Below, in pieces: positions 23,802 to 33,573 of a DNA stretch of 64,000 nt. The translations under genes and the position numbers were made by a program. The notes below the pieces were generated by a model. The model was given only the letters and a program-made list of their open reading frames with translations, ran no database searches and was not told where the DNA came from. The DNA is from Actinomadura luteofluorescens (lineage in GTDB: Bacteria; Actinomycetota; Actinomycetes; Streptosporangiales; Streptosporangiaceae), in contig NZ_JACCBA010000001.1 in assembly GCF_013409365.1 (NCBI RefSeq), positions 2,852,001 to 2,916,000 of the forward strand. Reading direction: 5' to 3'. The number at the start of each line of letters is the position of its first letter. Within the stretch, counting starts at the first letter, position 1.

Positions 23802-24874
23802 ACGACGGACGGGAGCACGCGGGCGGCCCCGGTTCGGGGCAGGCCGGCGGCGCCGGGGAGGCGTCCTCGTGGGTCATCATCGACGACACCGCGGACGCCG
23901 GGGAGGAGCCGGCGGCCGCCGCGAAGCCCGCCGCCCCCGCGTCCGAACGGCCGGAGGAGAGCCCGAAGCCCGCGCAGGGCGACCCCTGGGCCTCGCTCGG
24001 GACCTGGGACTCCTGGAGCGCCGCCCCGGGGGCGCCCACCGAGGCCCCCGGCGATGCCTGGAGCGCTCCCAGCGCCGCGCCCGGCTCCAACGCTCCCTCT
24101 GGACGGCCGAACACCCGCCCCGGCCCACCGGCGAACCCGCCGAGCCCCCAGCAGAACGTCCCGCCGCGCCCGCAGAACAACGTCCCGCCAAGCCCCCAGC
24201 AGAGCCTCCCGCCGAACCCGCCGCAGCACACCCCGCCGCGCCCCCAGCAGAGCCTCCCGCAAAGCCCGCCGCAGAACACCCCGCCGAGCCCCCAGCACAG
24301 CGTCCCGCCGAACCCGCCGCAGGGCCTCCCGCCGAACGCGCAGCACAGCTTCGCCCCGAACCACGGCGCGCCTCCGAACCACAGCGCACCGCAAAACCAC
24401 AGCGTGCCGCCGGGCCACGGCGCACCGCCGAACTACGCCGTGCCTCCGGCCACGCCTCCCGGATCGCCCTTCGGCGCCCCGGCGAGCGCTCCCCATGCCG
24501 CCGCTCCCGGTGTCGGCCACCAGCCCGCGAGCGCACCCGGTGCGCCGCCCGCCCCGGCGCCGCACGGCTTCCCCGAGGCCGGTGGCGCGTTTCAGCCGGA
24601 GCCGGCCGCGGGCTGGGCGCAGACCGGTGACCAGAGCGGCGCCGCCGGTACCGCGCAGAGCGGCTGGTTCTTCGACGAGCACACCGAAGACGACGTCCTC
24701 CCGGACGAGCCAGAGCCGATGGAAGCCGGAGGCGCGGCTCGCCGGTCGCTCGCCGGTCGGCTGCCCAGGCCCGGCACCTTCGACCTCATGCCCACGCTCG
24801 TCACCTTCTTCATCACCTGCTTGGGCGTCCTGCTGGTCATCGCCTCGCTCATGTGGCGTCCAGACCTCCCGTAG
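23798..24874 (+). CDS. Proline-rich C-terminally anchored protein coupled to the sigma factor
   Basis: 358 residues. Acidic/Ala-rich N terminus with 'SSWVIIDDTADAGEEP', then a long low-complexity region (about 95-230) built from an approximately 11-residue Pro/Gln/Asn repeat such as 'PPSPQQSLPPN'. An acidic patch 'GWFFDEHTEDDVLPDEPEP' precedes a single C-terminal membrane helix (about 330-352, 'LMPTLVTFFITCLGVLLVIASLMW'). There is no signal peptide, so the N terminus is cytoplasmic. The ATGA overlap with the sigma factor suggests joint function, for example membrane tethering or inhibition of the sigma. No known anti-sigma fold is visible. It may also belong to the adjoining secretion locus. 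Confidence 0.7.
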   Translation: MNDGREHAGGPGSGQAGGAGEASSWVIIDDTADAGEEPAAAAKPAAPASERPEESPKPAQGDPWASLGTWDSWSAAPGAPTEAPGDAWSAPSAAPGSNAPSGRPNTRPGPPANPPSPQQNVPPRPQNNVPPSPQQSLPPNPPQHTPPRPQQSLPQSPPQNTPPSPQHSVPPNPPQGLPPNAQHSFAPNHGAPPNHSAPQNHSVPPGHGAPPNYAVPPATPPGSPFGAPASAPHAAAPGVGHQPASAPGAPPAPAPHGFPEAGGAFQPEPAAGWAQTGDQSGAAGTAQSGWFFDEHTEDDVLPDEPEPMEAGGAARRSLAGRLPRPGTFDLMPTLVTFFITCLGVLLVIASLMWRPDLP

Positions 24875-24923
24875 CAGCGACCCGCACGCCCGGGGAGCCC
24901 GGCCGGCGGCCCGGACCGGCCGG

Positions 24924-25637
24924 TCAGGCCGGGGCCGCGTTCCAGAGGCTCCGCATCGTCTCCCGCGCCTCCTCCGCCGCGCCGAAGACGCGTGGAGCGC
25001 GGTCGAGGACCGCCTGCAGATCCCGCGCGGAGCACACCCACACACCGGCGGGCGTGCTGAACGGCCGATTCCGCATCCCCGGCACGCACACGACCGCCAG
25101 GACCGTCCTGCCGCCCAGCTTGCGGGACAGCCTCCGCGCCTGGTTCGCCGCCTGCCGGGCCGGGTCGCCGTGCAGCACGCGCTTGCCGACCCGCATGGTC
25201 CCGCCCTCGGCGGAGACCCGGCCGTGCCCCGTCTTCACCTCGATCGCCGCGGCCCCGCAGCCGCGGGTGAAGACCACCGTGTCGCAGTCGCCTCCGCGGG
25301 AGCCGAGCACGAGCCCGTAGGCCGCCGCGACCGACTCGGTGCGCCGGACGGCCGCCCGCACCTCACGCTCGGACCGCGCGCCCACGGACGACCGGCGGGC
25401 CTGCCCCAGCGACCGCGTCGCACGCGTCCACGCGTACGCGCAGCCCGCCGCCGCGGCCACCCCGGCGACGGCCGCCGCCACCCTCAGCGCACCCGCGTCC
25501 AGGAGGAGCGCCCCCAGTAGGGCCCCCGCGGCCGTGACGGCCAGCGTGGCGGCCCCGGCCGCGTAGAGCGACATCCGGGTCCGGTGACGCCACATCTGCC
25601 GGGAGACGAAGTCTCCGGCCCGTCCGACCTCGTACAT
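24924..25637 (-). CDS. NERD (nuclease-related) domain membrane protein
   Basis: 237 residues. Two adjacent N-terminal helices (about 22-65), then a NERD domain with the characteristic 'GGDCDTVVFTRGCGAAAIEVKTGHGRV' core near residue 135, containing the Asp and Glu-x-Lys expected of a restriction-nuclease-like fold. ATG 25637 is preceded by AAGGGAG. It is the last gene of the minus-strand secretion operon (30708 to 24924), 71 bases after the preceding gene. A nuclease-like membrane protein in a DNA-transfer-like locus is suggestive, but catalysis is unproven. It converges on the proline-rich gene with 49 bases between. Confidence 0.78.
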   Translation of the reverse strand: MYEVGRAGDFVSRQMWRHRTRMSLYAAGAATLAVTAAGALLGALLLDAGALRVAAAVAGVAAAAGCAYAWTRATRSLGQARRSSVGARSEREVRAAVRRTESVAAAYGLVLGSRGGDCDTVVFTRGCGAAAIEVKTGHGRVSAEGGTMRVGKRVLHGDPARQAANQARRLSRKLGGRTVLAVVCVPGMRNRPFSTPAGVWVCSARDLQAVLDRAPRVFGAAEEARETMRSLWNAAPA

Positions 25638-25708
25638 GGATCTCCCTTGGACACTCGACTCCGGGGCCGCGGACGGGCCGCGGACGGGACCGCGACGGGG
25701 GCCGCGGA

Positions 25709-26491
25709 TCAGGCCCGGGCGCGGAGCCGTTTGCGGCGGGCCGCCTCGGCCTCCGCACGGCGCGGCGTGGGCCGCCCCTTCGCGTCCCGCGGGCCGCGCT
25801 CGGCTCCGCCGTCGTCGCGCCCGCCGCCCCGCGGCCGGGCGCCGCGCCTCCGGATGTTCCTCAGCGCCCTGAACCAGACGACGCTCTGCTCCGACCCGTC
25901 GCGGACCACGTCCAGGACCTCGCGGCCGAGCCACCGGCCGGCCCGCCGGACGAGACGCCAGATCGTCAGCGCCATGCCGGCGATCATGAAGTTCAGCACC
26001 GCGGCCAGCCCGGCCACCTGGCCCCAGGCGGCCGCCTCGCGCACCCCGCACCGGCCGGTGCTGAAGAGCCCGCCGGGGCACTCGCCCGGCACCAGCACCA
26101 CGAGCGCTCCCGCGGCCGCGGCGAGGGCGCACAGCGCGGCGGCGGCGGTGAACCTGCCGATCGTCTTCTTCCAGCGGCGGTGGAGCCGCACGTTCAGCCG
26201 GACGACCGCGGCGGCGGCGACGCCCGCCGCGCCGGCGGTGACGACGTCCCCGAGGTCGAACGTGACCACGTCCCCGTACTGGAGGACGAGCATCCCGATC
26301 GAGAGGCCCGCGAGGACGAAGCCGAGCAGTAGGACGATCGAGGCCTCCAGCGCGATCGCCAGGGGGTCGAACCGGCGTGCCCGCGCCTCGCCCTTCGAGG
26401 GCGCCTCGCCCTTCGAGCGCGCCTTGCCGTCCGCCCGTGCCTTGCCGTCCGGGCGCGCCTCGTCCTTCGGGCGGCGCCGCGGCGGCCTCAC
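25709..26491 (-). CDS. Membrane protein with charged termini, secretion-locus component
   Basis: 260 residues. A Lys/Arg/Glu-rich N-terminal tail with repeats ('DGKARADGKARSKGEAPSKG') is followed by about four helices (about 48-70, 80-98, 115-135, 155-178) and a strongly basic C terminus. The GTG start at 26491 overlaps the stop of the VirD4-like gene (GTGA), so the two are translationally coupled. The fold is not recognised; position and coupling imply a partner of the coupling ATPase. Confidence 0.68.
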   Translation of the reverse strand: MRPPRRRPKDEARPDGKARADGKARSKGEAPSKGEARARRFDPLAIALEASIVLLLGFVLAGLSIGMLVLQYGDVVTFDLGDVVTAGAAGVAAAAVVRLNVRLHRRWKKTIGRFTAAAALCALAAAAGALVVLVPGECPGGLFSTGRCGVREAAAWGQVAGLAAVLNFMIAGMALTIWRLVRRAGRWLGREVLDVVRDGSEQSVVWFRALRNIRRRGARPRGGGRDDGGAERGPRDAKGRPTPRRAEAEAARRKRLRARA

Positions 26492-28449
26492 ACCGGCCCC
26501 CGCGTCCCCTGCGGGGCGCCCAGCGGCATCGTGACCGGCACGCCGGGCAGGGCGGGCGGCTGGTAGCGGTCCAGCTCCTGCTTCCGCATCGGGATGATCA
26601 CGTACTCGACCCGGCTGGCCGGCTTGTTGACCCGCAGGTACCCCTCACCGGTGCCGAGGGCCCGCAGCTCCTTCGGGAAGACGATGAACTGCTCCTCCCC
26701 CATGGCCTGCAGGTTCTGGGTGTGGCCGTCCTGGCCGACCCGCTCGCTGAACTTGTTGTTGTCGCGCATGCCGAGGAACTCCGCGCACTTCTCCGCGGCC
26801 TCGGGGGACGACTGGGCCATGGCGATCAGCCAGTTGATGTTCTGCGTGAGCCGCGACCAGTCGTCGCCGTCCTTGTCGATCCAGTCCGTCGGCCCCTGGG
26901 TGCACAGGATCATGTTGAACAGCGCGGACCGGACCCGGGACAGCATGTTCATGGCGATCTCGCGGTCGATGAAGTTCGCCTCGTCCACCACGATGAGCCG
27001 CGGCTTGTCCTTGGGAGCGCGGCCCTGGATCCGCTGCGCGGCGTACACCGACAGCCGCTGCAGCGCCGAGGAGGACAGGATCTTCGCCATGTCGGGCTGG
27101 CCGAGGGAGTTGAGGCCGATGTAGGTCAGCCCCTCGCGCCGGACGTCGATCATCTGCCGCTCCCCGCCGGGGACCAGGATGCGGCGGCCCGCGCCGGAGT
27201 CGTACAGGCCGGTCAGCTTGGTGCCGAAGCTGGCCGCGGAGACGCCCTCGTCGCGGGACGGCCGGAGCACGTTGGTGTAGCGCTCGGTGCAGTGCCCGAA
27301 GCCGCGGACCCCGTCGATCGCGAGGACGTGCTCCTTCACGGCGCCCTTCATGTTCTCGCCGTGCTCCATGATCTTGCCGATCTCGAGCATGTTGGGCGGA
27401 TTGAACCGGTCCGGCGCGATCTCGGCGGCCTCGTGGAGCATCTGGACGACCTGCTGGAGGACCTTGCGGTTCAGGGCCTGCCAGTACGCGTCGTCGAACT
27501 CGACCATCGTCATGATGGTGTCGAACGCCTCGTCGGCGGACATGCCCGCGAGGGCGTTGAACCAGAAGGCCGGCTGCTCGTCGCCGAGGGCGATCTCCTG
27601 CATCGGCATGCGGTGGGCCTGCGCGTAGGCGCGCAGGAAGTCGCGCAGACCGCCGGGCTCGGTGTCCTCCTTCATGTCGAGGACGGTGACGTCGAAGCCC
27701 ATGTCGAGCGCCGCCCCGATGATCCACATCAGCGTGACGGTCTTGCCGCTGCCGGTGGAGCCGACGACGGCGCCGTGCATGCCCATCTCCGCGGTGCTCA
27801 GCCACACCGGACGGTCCTTGGCGCCGAGCCCGATGGGGATGGTCTTGGCCTTGATCGGGGTCTTCCTGGCCTTCTCCGTGGCGTACGGGCCGTGCACCGC
27901 CGGGATGTCGGCCACGGTGACCCGGGTCGCCACCCGCTTCTTCAGCATCTCCCGGCGGCCGTCCCGCGGAGTGATCGGGTCGTCGACCAGTTCCTTCTGC
28001 CGGAACCAGGTGCCGTCGAACAGGTCGACGAACTTCTTCTTCTTGCGCAGGAAGGCCGAGAGCGTCATGACCGCCGATCCCCGGGCCCTCCCGACGATCA
28101 GTCCGAAGAGGCCCGCGAGCACCGCGGTCAGCGACAGCAGCACGGTGACGGGCACCTTCCCGGGCTGCCCCGGGCCGAAGTCGGCGAAGCTCGCCAGCCA
28201 GTAGCCGTACGCGTAGGCGTTGTCCTTGGCCCGGAGGGCGAGACCCACCACGCCCGCCAGCGCCACGATGACCCAGTCCCGGCGGGCCAGGAACCGGCGC
28301 AGGGAGATGAGCAGGACCCAGGCGCAGAGGGCCGGGATGAGCACGGCCAGGATGACCGCGAACACCAGCAGGACCATGGTGGGAAAGACGTAACCACCAC
28401 CGACCAGGTCCGTGGACCTGTCGTCCGGCCGGCCCCTCGGGTCCGCCAT
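26488..28449 (-). CDS. VirD4/TraD-like type IV coupling ATPase
   Basis: 653 residues. Three N-terminal helices (about 20-50, 58-72, 98-120), then a FtsK/HerA-type ATPase: Walker A 'GSTGSGKT' at about 230-237, Walker B 'PRLIVVDEANFI' near 445, and 'NMILCTQGPTDWIDKDG' resembling motif III of coupling proteins. It would sit at the cytoplasmic mouth of the secretion channel and feed substrate to it. ATG 28449 is preferred over GTG 28455 because AAGGAG then lies at a normal distance. It is upstream of and coupled to the 26491 gene, and 28 bases downstream of the small two-helix protein. Confidence 0.85.
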   Translation of the reverse strand: MADPRGRPDDRSTDLVGGGYVFPTMVLLVFAVILAVLIPALCAWVLLISLRRFLARRDWVIVALAGVVGLALRAKDNAYAYGYWLASFADFGPGQPGKVPVTVLLSLTAVLAGLFGLIVGRARGSAVMTLSAFLRKKKKFVDLFDGTWFRQKELVDDPITPRDGRREMLKKRVATRVTVADIPAVHGPYATEKARKTPIKAKTIPIGLGAKDRPVWLSTAEMGMHGAVVGSTGSGKTVTLMWIIGAALDMGFDVTVLDMKEDTEPGGLRDFLRAYAQAHRMPMQEIALGDEQPAFWFNALAGMSADEAFDTIMTMVEFDDAYWQALNRKVLQQVVQMLHEAAEIAPDRFNPPNMLEIGKIMEHGENMKGAVKEHVLAIDGVRGFGHCTERYTNVLRPSRDEGVSAASFGTKLTGLYDSGAGRRILVPGGERQMIDVRREGLTYIGLNSLGQPDMAKILSSSALQRLSVYAAQRIQGRAPKDKPRLIVVDEANFIDREIAMNMLSRVRSALFNMILCTQGPTDWIDKDGDDWSRLTQNINWLIAMAQSSPEAAEKCAEFLGMRDNNKFSERVGQDGHTQNLQAMGEEQFIVFPKELRALGTGEGYLRVNKPASRVEYVIIPMRKQELDRYQPPALPGVPVTMPLGAPQGTRGPV

Positions 28450-28477
28450 CTTCACTCCTTACGCTGAGGTGCCTGCG

Positions 28478-28804
28478 TCAACCGCCGCTGTTGCCGACCT
28501 GGTCGACGCTTGTGAAGATCTTGCCTACGAGGCTGCTCATCATCTTGACCCCCTGGACGGTGAGTCCGAGGTTGAACAGCATCCCGCCGATGAGCAGAGC
28601 GAAGATGAGCGACTTGAACGCCTCGCCCGGACGGCCCCGGCCGATGCCGTTGATCATCCGGAAGACTCCGAACACGACGATCACGACCGCGATCGCACCG
28701 CAGATCGCGACAAGCGCCTTGCCCGCCGGCGAGCTGAAGAAGCTGTCGGCCCCGGTCTGGCCGAGTTCGGGTCCCGCGAGTATGTGAAAACCAGGAACTG
28801 ACAT
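28478..28804 (-). CDS. Small two-helix membrane protein, VirB2/TrbC-like candidate
   Basis: 108 residues with two hydrophobic helices (about 30-50 and 63-85) joined by a short basic loop ('INGIGRGRPGEAFKSL'). Size, topology and position between VirB8-like and VirD4-like genes match pilin-like VirB2/TrbC subunits of Gram-positive secretion systems, but no cleavable signal is evident. ATG 28804 with GGAGGG seven bases upstream is chosen over ATG 28819, which would place the start before that site. Confidence 0.62.
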   Translation of the reverse strand: MSVPGFHILAGPELGQTGADSFFSSPAGKALVAICGAIAVVIVVFGVFRMINGIGRGRPGEAFKSLIFALLIGGMLFNLGLTVQGVKMMSSLVGKIFTSVDQVGNSGG

Positions 28805-28834
28805 CCTTTTTCCCTCCATGGTCTGAGGTCCCGG

Positions 28835-30046
28835 TCAGTTGTTCAGTGCGTTGCTGTAGGGGTTCAGTTCCGCTGCGGAACCTGCAGGCCCCCACGCGAG
28901 CACCGGCGGCTGCGCCCCGCTGGCTCCCACCAGCAGGTCGAAGTCGGCGAAATTAGTGAATGGTTTGACGTTCCCCTTCTTTCCAGGGACCGTCCCGGAT
29001 TGTTCGGCTCTGGCAAGCATGATCCTCACCCGGACGACGAGCTGGTCGTCGAGCGTCTTGATCGCCGAAAGGATCTGCACGGCCTGGGAGGAGTCCGCCA
29101 GGCGGAACCCCGAAAGGCCTTCGTAGCGGTGCTTGGGGTCCTGGTCACCGGTGACGGCCAGCAGTGCCGTCGAATCACCCGTGGCGTAGGCCGCCGCCCA
29201 TCGCAGAATCTGGTTTTTGGACTCGGTGCTTACTTCCGTGGTCAGCTGCCGGTAATTGGTGTAGTCGCCGGTGCCCTTGGGCTTGCCTGTGCCGTTCTTC
29301 CAGACCGAGAAGGCGGGAGAGGCCGCCAGGCGGGGGCCCGAAGGGTCGAGCAGCACCGGCACGTCCAGCTGAAGCACATGCGCGCTCATCGGCGGCGTCT
29401 CGCTGGCACCGGGCGAGGGGCTGCCCTGCGGGCCGGCCGTCGTGCTCGGAGACGGCGTACCGGTCGTGCCCGCCTGCGGAGCCGCACCTGACGGGGACGC
29501 GGCCGCTCCGCCGGACGGTGGCGCCGAGGCCCCGCCGGACGGGGTCGCGGAAGCTCCTCCGGACGGGGTCGCGCTCGGCCTGCCGCCGGCCGCCGGGGAC
29601 GGACTCTGCGTCGCCGCCTGGTCGTTCAACACGACGAGGTAGTGGTGGATCTCGAAGTCGGTGAAGCCGAGCTCCTTCGTCCCGAAATGCCGGGGAGTGA
29701 ATCCGACCCAGTTCAGCGCCCGGTAGTCGAGCGGGGCCGAGGTCCCGTCGGGGGCCTCCACGGACGCCGCCTGCGGGTCGAAGGAGTCGGCGCGGGGCAC
29801 GTCCTGCACCCGGCCGGCCAGGAAGTTCATCGCGGCGGTGTACGACAGGTCGCGACCCTGCGGTGTGACCGCGGACAGGTCCGGCTTGCTGCTCCCGCTC
29901 GTCAGGGCGACGAACACCGCGACGATGCTCAGTGCCGCGGCCAGGAACAGCGCGATCAGGATCCTCCTGGCCCGCCTGCGAGCGGTCGGCTCACTGGAAC
30001 GCCGGGCGGGCACCATGGTGAAACGAGTGGGTGACTGTTCCGGCAT
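28835..30046 (-). CDS. VirB8/TcpC-like conjugation protein
   Basis: 403 residues. Basic cytoplasmic tail, single helix (about 28-50, 'ILIALFLAAALSIVAVFVALTSG'), then an extracytoplasmic part. This has an N-terminal NTF2-like half, a Pro/Ser/Gly/Thr linker (about 165-225, with repeats of 'PSGGASA'), and a second half ('YRQLTTEVSTESKNQILRWAAAYATGDSTALLAVTGD'). This double-domain layout is that of TcpC, the Gram-positive VirB8. It would form a scaffold between the channel proteins. ATG 30046 follows GAGGAGGG. Confidence 0.68.
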   Translation of the reverse strand: MPEQSPTRFTMVPARRSSEPTARRRARRILIALFLAAALSIVAVFVALTSGSSKPDLSAVTPQGRDLSYTAAMNFLAGRVQDVPRADSFDPQAASVEAPDGTSAPLDYRALNWVGFTPRHFGTKELGFTDFEIHHYLVVLNDQAATQSPSPAAGGRPSATPSGGASATPSGGASAPPSGGAAASPSGAAPQAGTTGTPSPSTTAGPQGSPSPGASETPPMSAHVLQLDVPVLLDPSGPRLAASPAFSVWKNGTGKPKGTGDYTNYRQLTTEVSTESKNQILRWAAAYATGDSTALLAVTGDQDPKHRYEGLSGFRLADSSQAVQILSAIKTLDDQLVVRVRIMLARAEQSGTVPGKKGNVKPFTNFADFDLLVGASGAQPPVLAWGPAGSAAELNPYSNALNN

Positions 30047-30120
30047 CGTCCCTCCTCTATTTGTCGTGTTGCAGCCAGGACCGTGCGGCCCTCACGCCGA
30101 TGCGCAAGTGCCTGCCGTGC

Positions 30121-30708
30121 TCACCCGCGACGGCGATCCTTGCGGCCCCGCCCGCGGCCGCTGGAAAGCTGGGTGGACGCCGTCAGCGCGCGTCCCTTGC
30201 GGCGGGGAGCCCGCAGCCGGTTCGCCCCGGGGATCTCCTGCTGCGGGTAACCGCGCGAGTCCCAGCGGACCGCGTCCACAGGGACGCCCCCGGGCAGCAT
30301 GCGCACCTTGCCCGCGGCGGTGCGGCGCAGCGGTGAGATGCCGATGTACAGCCGGACCGGCCGGCCGTCCACGTAGAGCCTGCGGTTGCGGGTCCCGTTG
30401 ATCTGCAGGCCCATCCACGTCGCCAGCGACTCCCCGTTCAGCGGGGACAGGCTGACGGACGCCCAGCCGGCCGCTCCGCCGAGCACCGGGCCGTACATCA
30501 GCGCGTTCAGCCCCGGGCCGAAGACGAGGAAGGAGATCAGGAACCCGAACGCCGCCCCGACGACCACGGCGATGAGCGTGGTGAGCCTGAGCGTGCGGGG
30601 CAGCGTGATGTCCTTGTTCAGGCTGCCGATCACCGCGGGCGGCGGCTTCAGCATGTTGGTGGCGGCCAGCATCGCCGGCCCCCTGACGCGGTCGTCCTCC
30701 TCGCTCAT
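30121..30708 (-). CDS. PrgI/VirB3-like membrane protein
   Basis: 195 residues. A hydrophilic start, 'LNKDITLPRTLRLTTLIAVVVGAAFGFLISFLVFG' with the first helix, a second helix just after ('LMYGPVLGGAAGWASVSL'), then a soluble domain with 'NRRLYVDGRPVRLYIGISPLRR'. The two closely spaced helices after a short N terminus fit PrgI-family proteins that pair with VirB4 in Gram-positive systems. It heads the minus-strand operon running to 24924, 101 bases from the divergent gene at 30810. Confidence 0.6.
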   Translation of the reverse strand: MSEEDDRVRGPAMLAATNMLKPPPAVIGSLNKDITLPRTLRLTTLIAVVVGAAFGFLISFLVFGPGLNALMYGPVLGGAAGWASVSLSPLNGESLATWMGLQINGTRNRRLYVDGRPVRLYIGISPLRRTAAGKVRMLPGGVPVDAVRWDSRGYPQQEIPGANRLRAPRRKGRALTASTQLSSGRGRGRKDRRRG

Positions 30709-30809
30709 GCCTCAAACCGTGCGGGGTTGCCCCCCGGACGCCATAACGATTCGCGACACGTCGCCGCACTCCGGTTGCCCGGACCCGCCCGCCCGCGACG
30801 GTCAGAGTC

Positions 30810-31460
30810 ATGCCGAAGTTGACCGACTACGCCCGCGAGGGCTTCCGGCGGCGGCGCCTCGTCAAGGAGACCGAGCTGCCCGAGTGGTGGAACATCGCGG
30901 TATGGGCCGGTGTCGGTGGCATCATCCTGATGCTTCTGGTCAGTGCGGTGTTGGACCGCGGCGGCTCCTCCGGCGCCGCCCCTGCCGCGAGCCGGGCGCC
31001 GCGCTACCAGGTCCAGACACTCGACCCCCGGGGCCTCACCGCCTCACCGAGCCCGGGGGAAGGGACGCCCACCCCCTCCGGGGGCCCGTCGCAGGTGCTT
31101 CCGACGGGAGCCGCGGCCAGCAACTTCACCGCCACCGCCGCGACCAGGGTCCCGATGACGGACGGCGGCGCGACGGTCGTCCCCGCCGGCGCGCTCAACG
31201 TGGCCACCGCCTCCGCAAGGGCCATCGTGACCGGGAACTGGAAGGGCATCCCCGTCATCGGCACGGCGCGGCCGACTCCGGCCAAACCCATGCCGCGGGG
31301 ATCGGTGGTGCGGGGGATCACCGTCATGGATCCCACGAAGACCGGCAACAGCCAGTACCGGTTCAGCGCGACGATCACGCACCCGGGCGGGGCCCGGCCG
31401 GACGTCGTCGAGCTCCTGGTGGAGCCGGACGGAAACGGATACGCGGTCCGGGCGGGTTAG
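30810..31460 (+). CDS. Single-pass membrane protein, secretion-locus component
   Basis: 216 residues. A basic N terminus ('YAREGFRRRRLVKETELPEWW') is followed by one helix (about 30-50), a Pro/Ser/Thr-rich linker (about 55-105) and an extracytoplasmic beta-rich domain ending near 'VVELLVEPDGNGYAVRAG'. The topology resembles VirB8-type or accessory channel proteins, but I recognise no family. It is divergent from the PrgI-like gene and 132 bases upstream of the hydrolase gene in the same direction. The ribosome site is weak. Confidence 0.65.
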   Translation: MPKLTDYAREGFRRRRLVKETELPEWWNIAVWAGVGGIILMLLVSAVLDRGGSSGAAPAASRAPRYQVQTLDPRGLTASPSPGEGTPTPSGGPSQVLPTGAAASNFTATAATRVPMTDGGATVVPAGALNVATASARAIVTGNWKGIPVIGTARPTPAKPMPRGSVVRGITVMDPTKTGNSQYRFSATITHPGGARPDVVELLVEPDGNGYAVRAG

Positions 31461-31592
31461 CACACCCGTCGACCGCGATCCGCCTTCCCCTTGCCCTGAA
31501 CACGAATCATCGGACGGTCAATTTCGATCGTCTCCCGCGCCCGGGGGGTGAGCGCAGAGCCGAGCAAGGTACCGGAACCGAGGTAGCGGCTA

Positions 31593-33483
31593 ATGCCCTG
31601 GATGGACGAGGACAGCAGCCCGTGGAAGGGCTCCGAGGTCTCACCGCGGCCTCTCGACGGCGATGAACTGCAGGACGGCCCGTCCTCGGCTCCACCACAG
31701 CCGACGGCGCTGCAGCCTGTGGTGAACGGCGAGCCGCCGGAGGATCTGGCCGAGCTCGCGCCGGAAGAGATCGCCACGCTCGGTTCGGACCCCCGGCTCG
31801 CCGCGGCGGCCCAGCAGCCGCAGAACGTCTCCGACATCCTCAAGGAGCAGTCGGCGATCGACCGCGGCCCGGACGGGAAGGGAACGAACCCGTACGGCGA
31901 CGCGGCGCTGCGGGGCGGGCCCGTCCAGCTCAACAAGGACAACCCGCTCGGCATGCAGCGGGCGCTGGACGTCGCCGCGAAGGCCGCGCAGCTGGCCAAG
32001 GACCTCAAGGCTCCGCCCACCGGCACGCCGTCGGAGCAGGCGCCCCAGAGCGACCCCAGGGAGGGGCTCAAGAGGGCGGCCGGCGACTTCGCCGAGGGCA
32101 AGCTGCGCGAGGCGGCCGCGAAGAAGGGCCTCCCGGCCAACTACGTCCCGTCGATGCCGGAGGGCGACAACCTCGGGGAGAAGGGCCTCAACCTCCTCGG
32201 GCAGGCCGCCGACATCGGCGCCCGCGCCCTGTCCGACCGGTACGCGCCCAAGGTGTACGACGGCGTCAAGGACTCCGGCGCCGGCGGTCGGGCGCTGGAC
32301 AAGTTCGAGCAGTCCAAGCTCGGCCAGAAGATCCCGAAGTCGTTCATGGACGGTTTCCGGCGCCGGAAGGGCGGCGCCCCGAACGCGGCGGCAGCGGGCG
32401 CCGGCCAGAAGGGCAAGGACCAGAGGGCCTCCGGGCAGAAGTCCGAGAAGGATAAGAAGCACGGCAAGCTCAAAATGCTGCTGGCCGCCAGCCTTCCGGT
32501 CCTCATCCCGTTCCTCTGCATCATCCTCATCGCCGGGATGATCCTGGGCGTCAACGTCGACGACGACGTCCCGGAGTCCCAGCCCGAGCAGACCTCGGAC
32601 ACCAAGGTCGCCGAGTACTTCCCCGGCAACTGGCAGCGGATCCTCAAGCAGGCGTCGGAGCAGACCTCGGGGAGCGCGCAGGACTACTCCGAGGTCCCCT
32701 GGACCATCCTCGCGGGCCTCGCCAAGGCGCAGACCGACTTCGCCCGCTACAGCCCGTACGACAACGTCGACCGCGACCCCGGCCGAAAGGCGAAGGAGGT
32801 CCCCGGCGGGGACGGCTCCGGCGGGGACGGCACCGGCGGCGTGGACGTGAACGTCAGCAACACGGTCGGCGCCGGGCCCGGTCCGGTCGAGGGGATCACC
32901 GGCGCGGGCTCGGCCGCCACCGTGCCCGGCACCGGGAGCGACCACGTCGCGCCGCCGGACGGCGATCTCAGCCACCAGCTCGGCTGGTTCCTCTGGGCGC
33001 TGCGGATGCAGGAGTCGAACGGCGTCTACGACCGCAACGCCGGGACGAACCAGAGCACCGCCTGCGGCGCCTACCAATACATCACCAGCACCTGGAACAA
33101 CTACGGGGGCTACGCGAGGGCGTGCCTGGCTCCGCCGAGCGTGCAGGACCGGCGGGCCAAAGAGGACGTCCTCAGGATGTGGAACAAGTACCACAAGTGG
33201 CAGCCGATCGCGGTCGACCACTTCACGGGGAGCTGGGGCCCCAACCCGGAGAAGTGGGACCAGTGCCCAGGGGCCTGCGACTTCAACCCGACGGCCTGGA
33301 AGTACGTCGACGGCGTCATGACGAAGATGCGGGCCGCGGCGCAGGCGCACCCGGCCGGTTCCGGCGCCGCGCAGCCCGCCTCGTACCACGTCCGGCCCGG
33401 CGGGCCCCGGACGCAGACCGCCGCGCTCCGCGCCGGCGCGGACGCGCCGGAGACCGGGGGCACCGGCCCTGCGCGCCTGGGGA
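31593..33483 (+). CDS. VirB1-like hydrolase, N-terminal part (SLT domain), frame lost near its end
   Basis: About 630 residues in frame. A Pro/Gln/Glu-rich cytoplasmic region of about 285 residues with Lys-rich end, one helix (about 290-315, 'MLLAASLPVLIPFLCIILIAGMILGV'), a Gly-rich linker, then a lytic-transglycosylase-like domain at about 460-590 with the catalytic-Glu segment 'LWALRMQESNGVYDRN', 'ACGAYQYITSTWNNYGGY' and 'PIAVDHFTGSWG'. After about base 33460 this frame turns to Arg-rich nonsense, although it stays open to 34913. The sensible reading continues in the next frame as 'RAWGCDVEDPDPDIGGKDD' and joins the NlpC/P60 part. The GGGGG run at 33456-33460 is the best place for the shift. 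Confidence 0.75.
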
Positions 33484-33573
33484 TGCGACGTCGAGGACCC
33501 GGATCCCGACATCGGCGGCAAGGACGACCAGGGCTCCGGACCGTACCTGCTCACCCCCGCGGCGTCGGGTCAG

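Noticed and set aside
26341..26470. Repeated Lys/Gly/Glu/Ala coding segment considered as a separate repeat element
   Set aside because: It is the charged N-terminal tail of the membrane protein gene, with imperfect in-frame repeats only.
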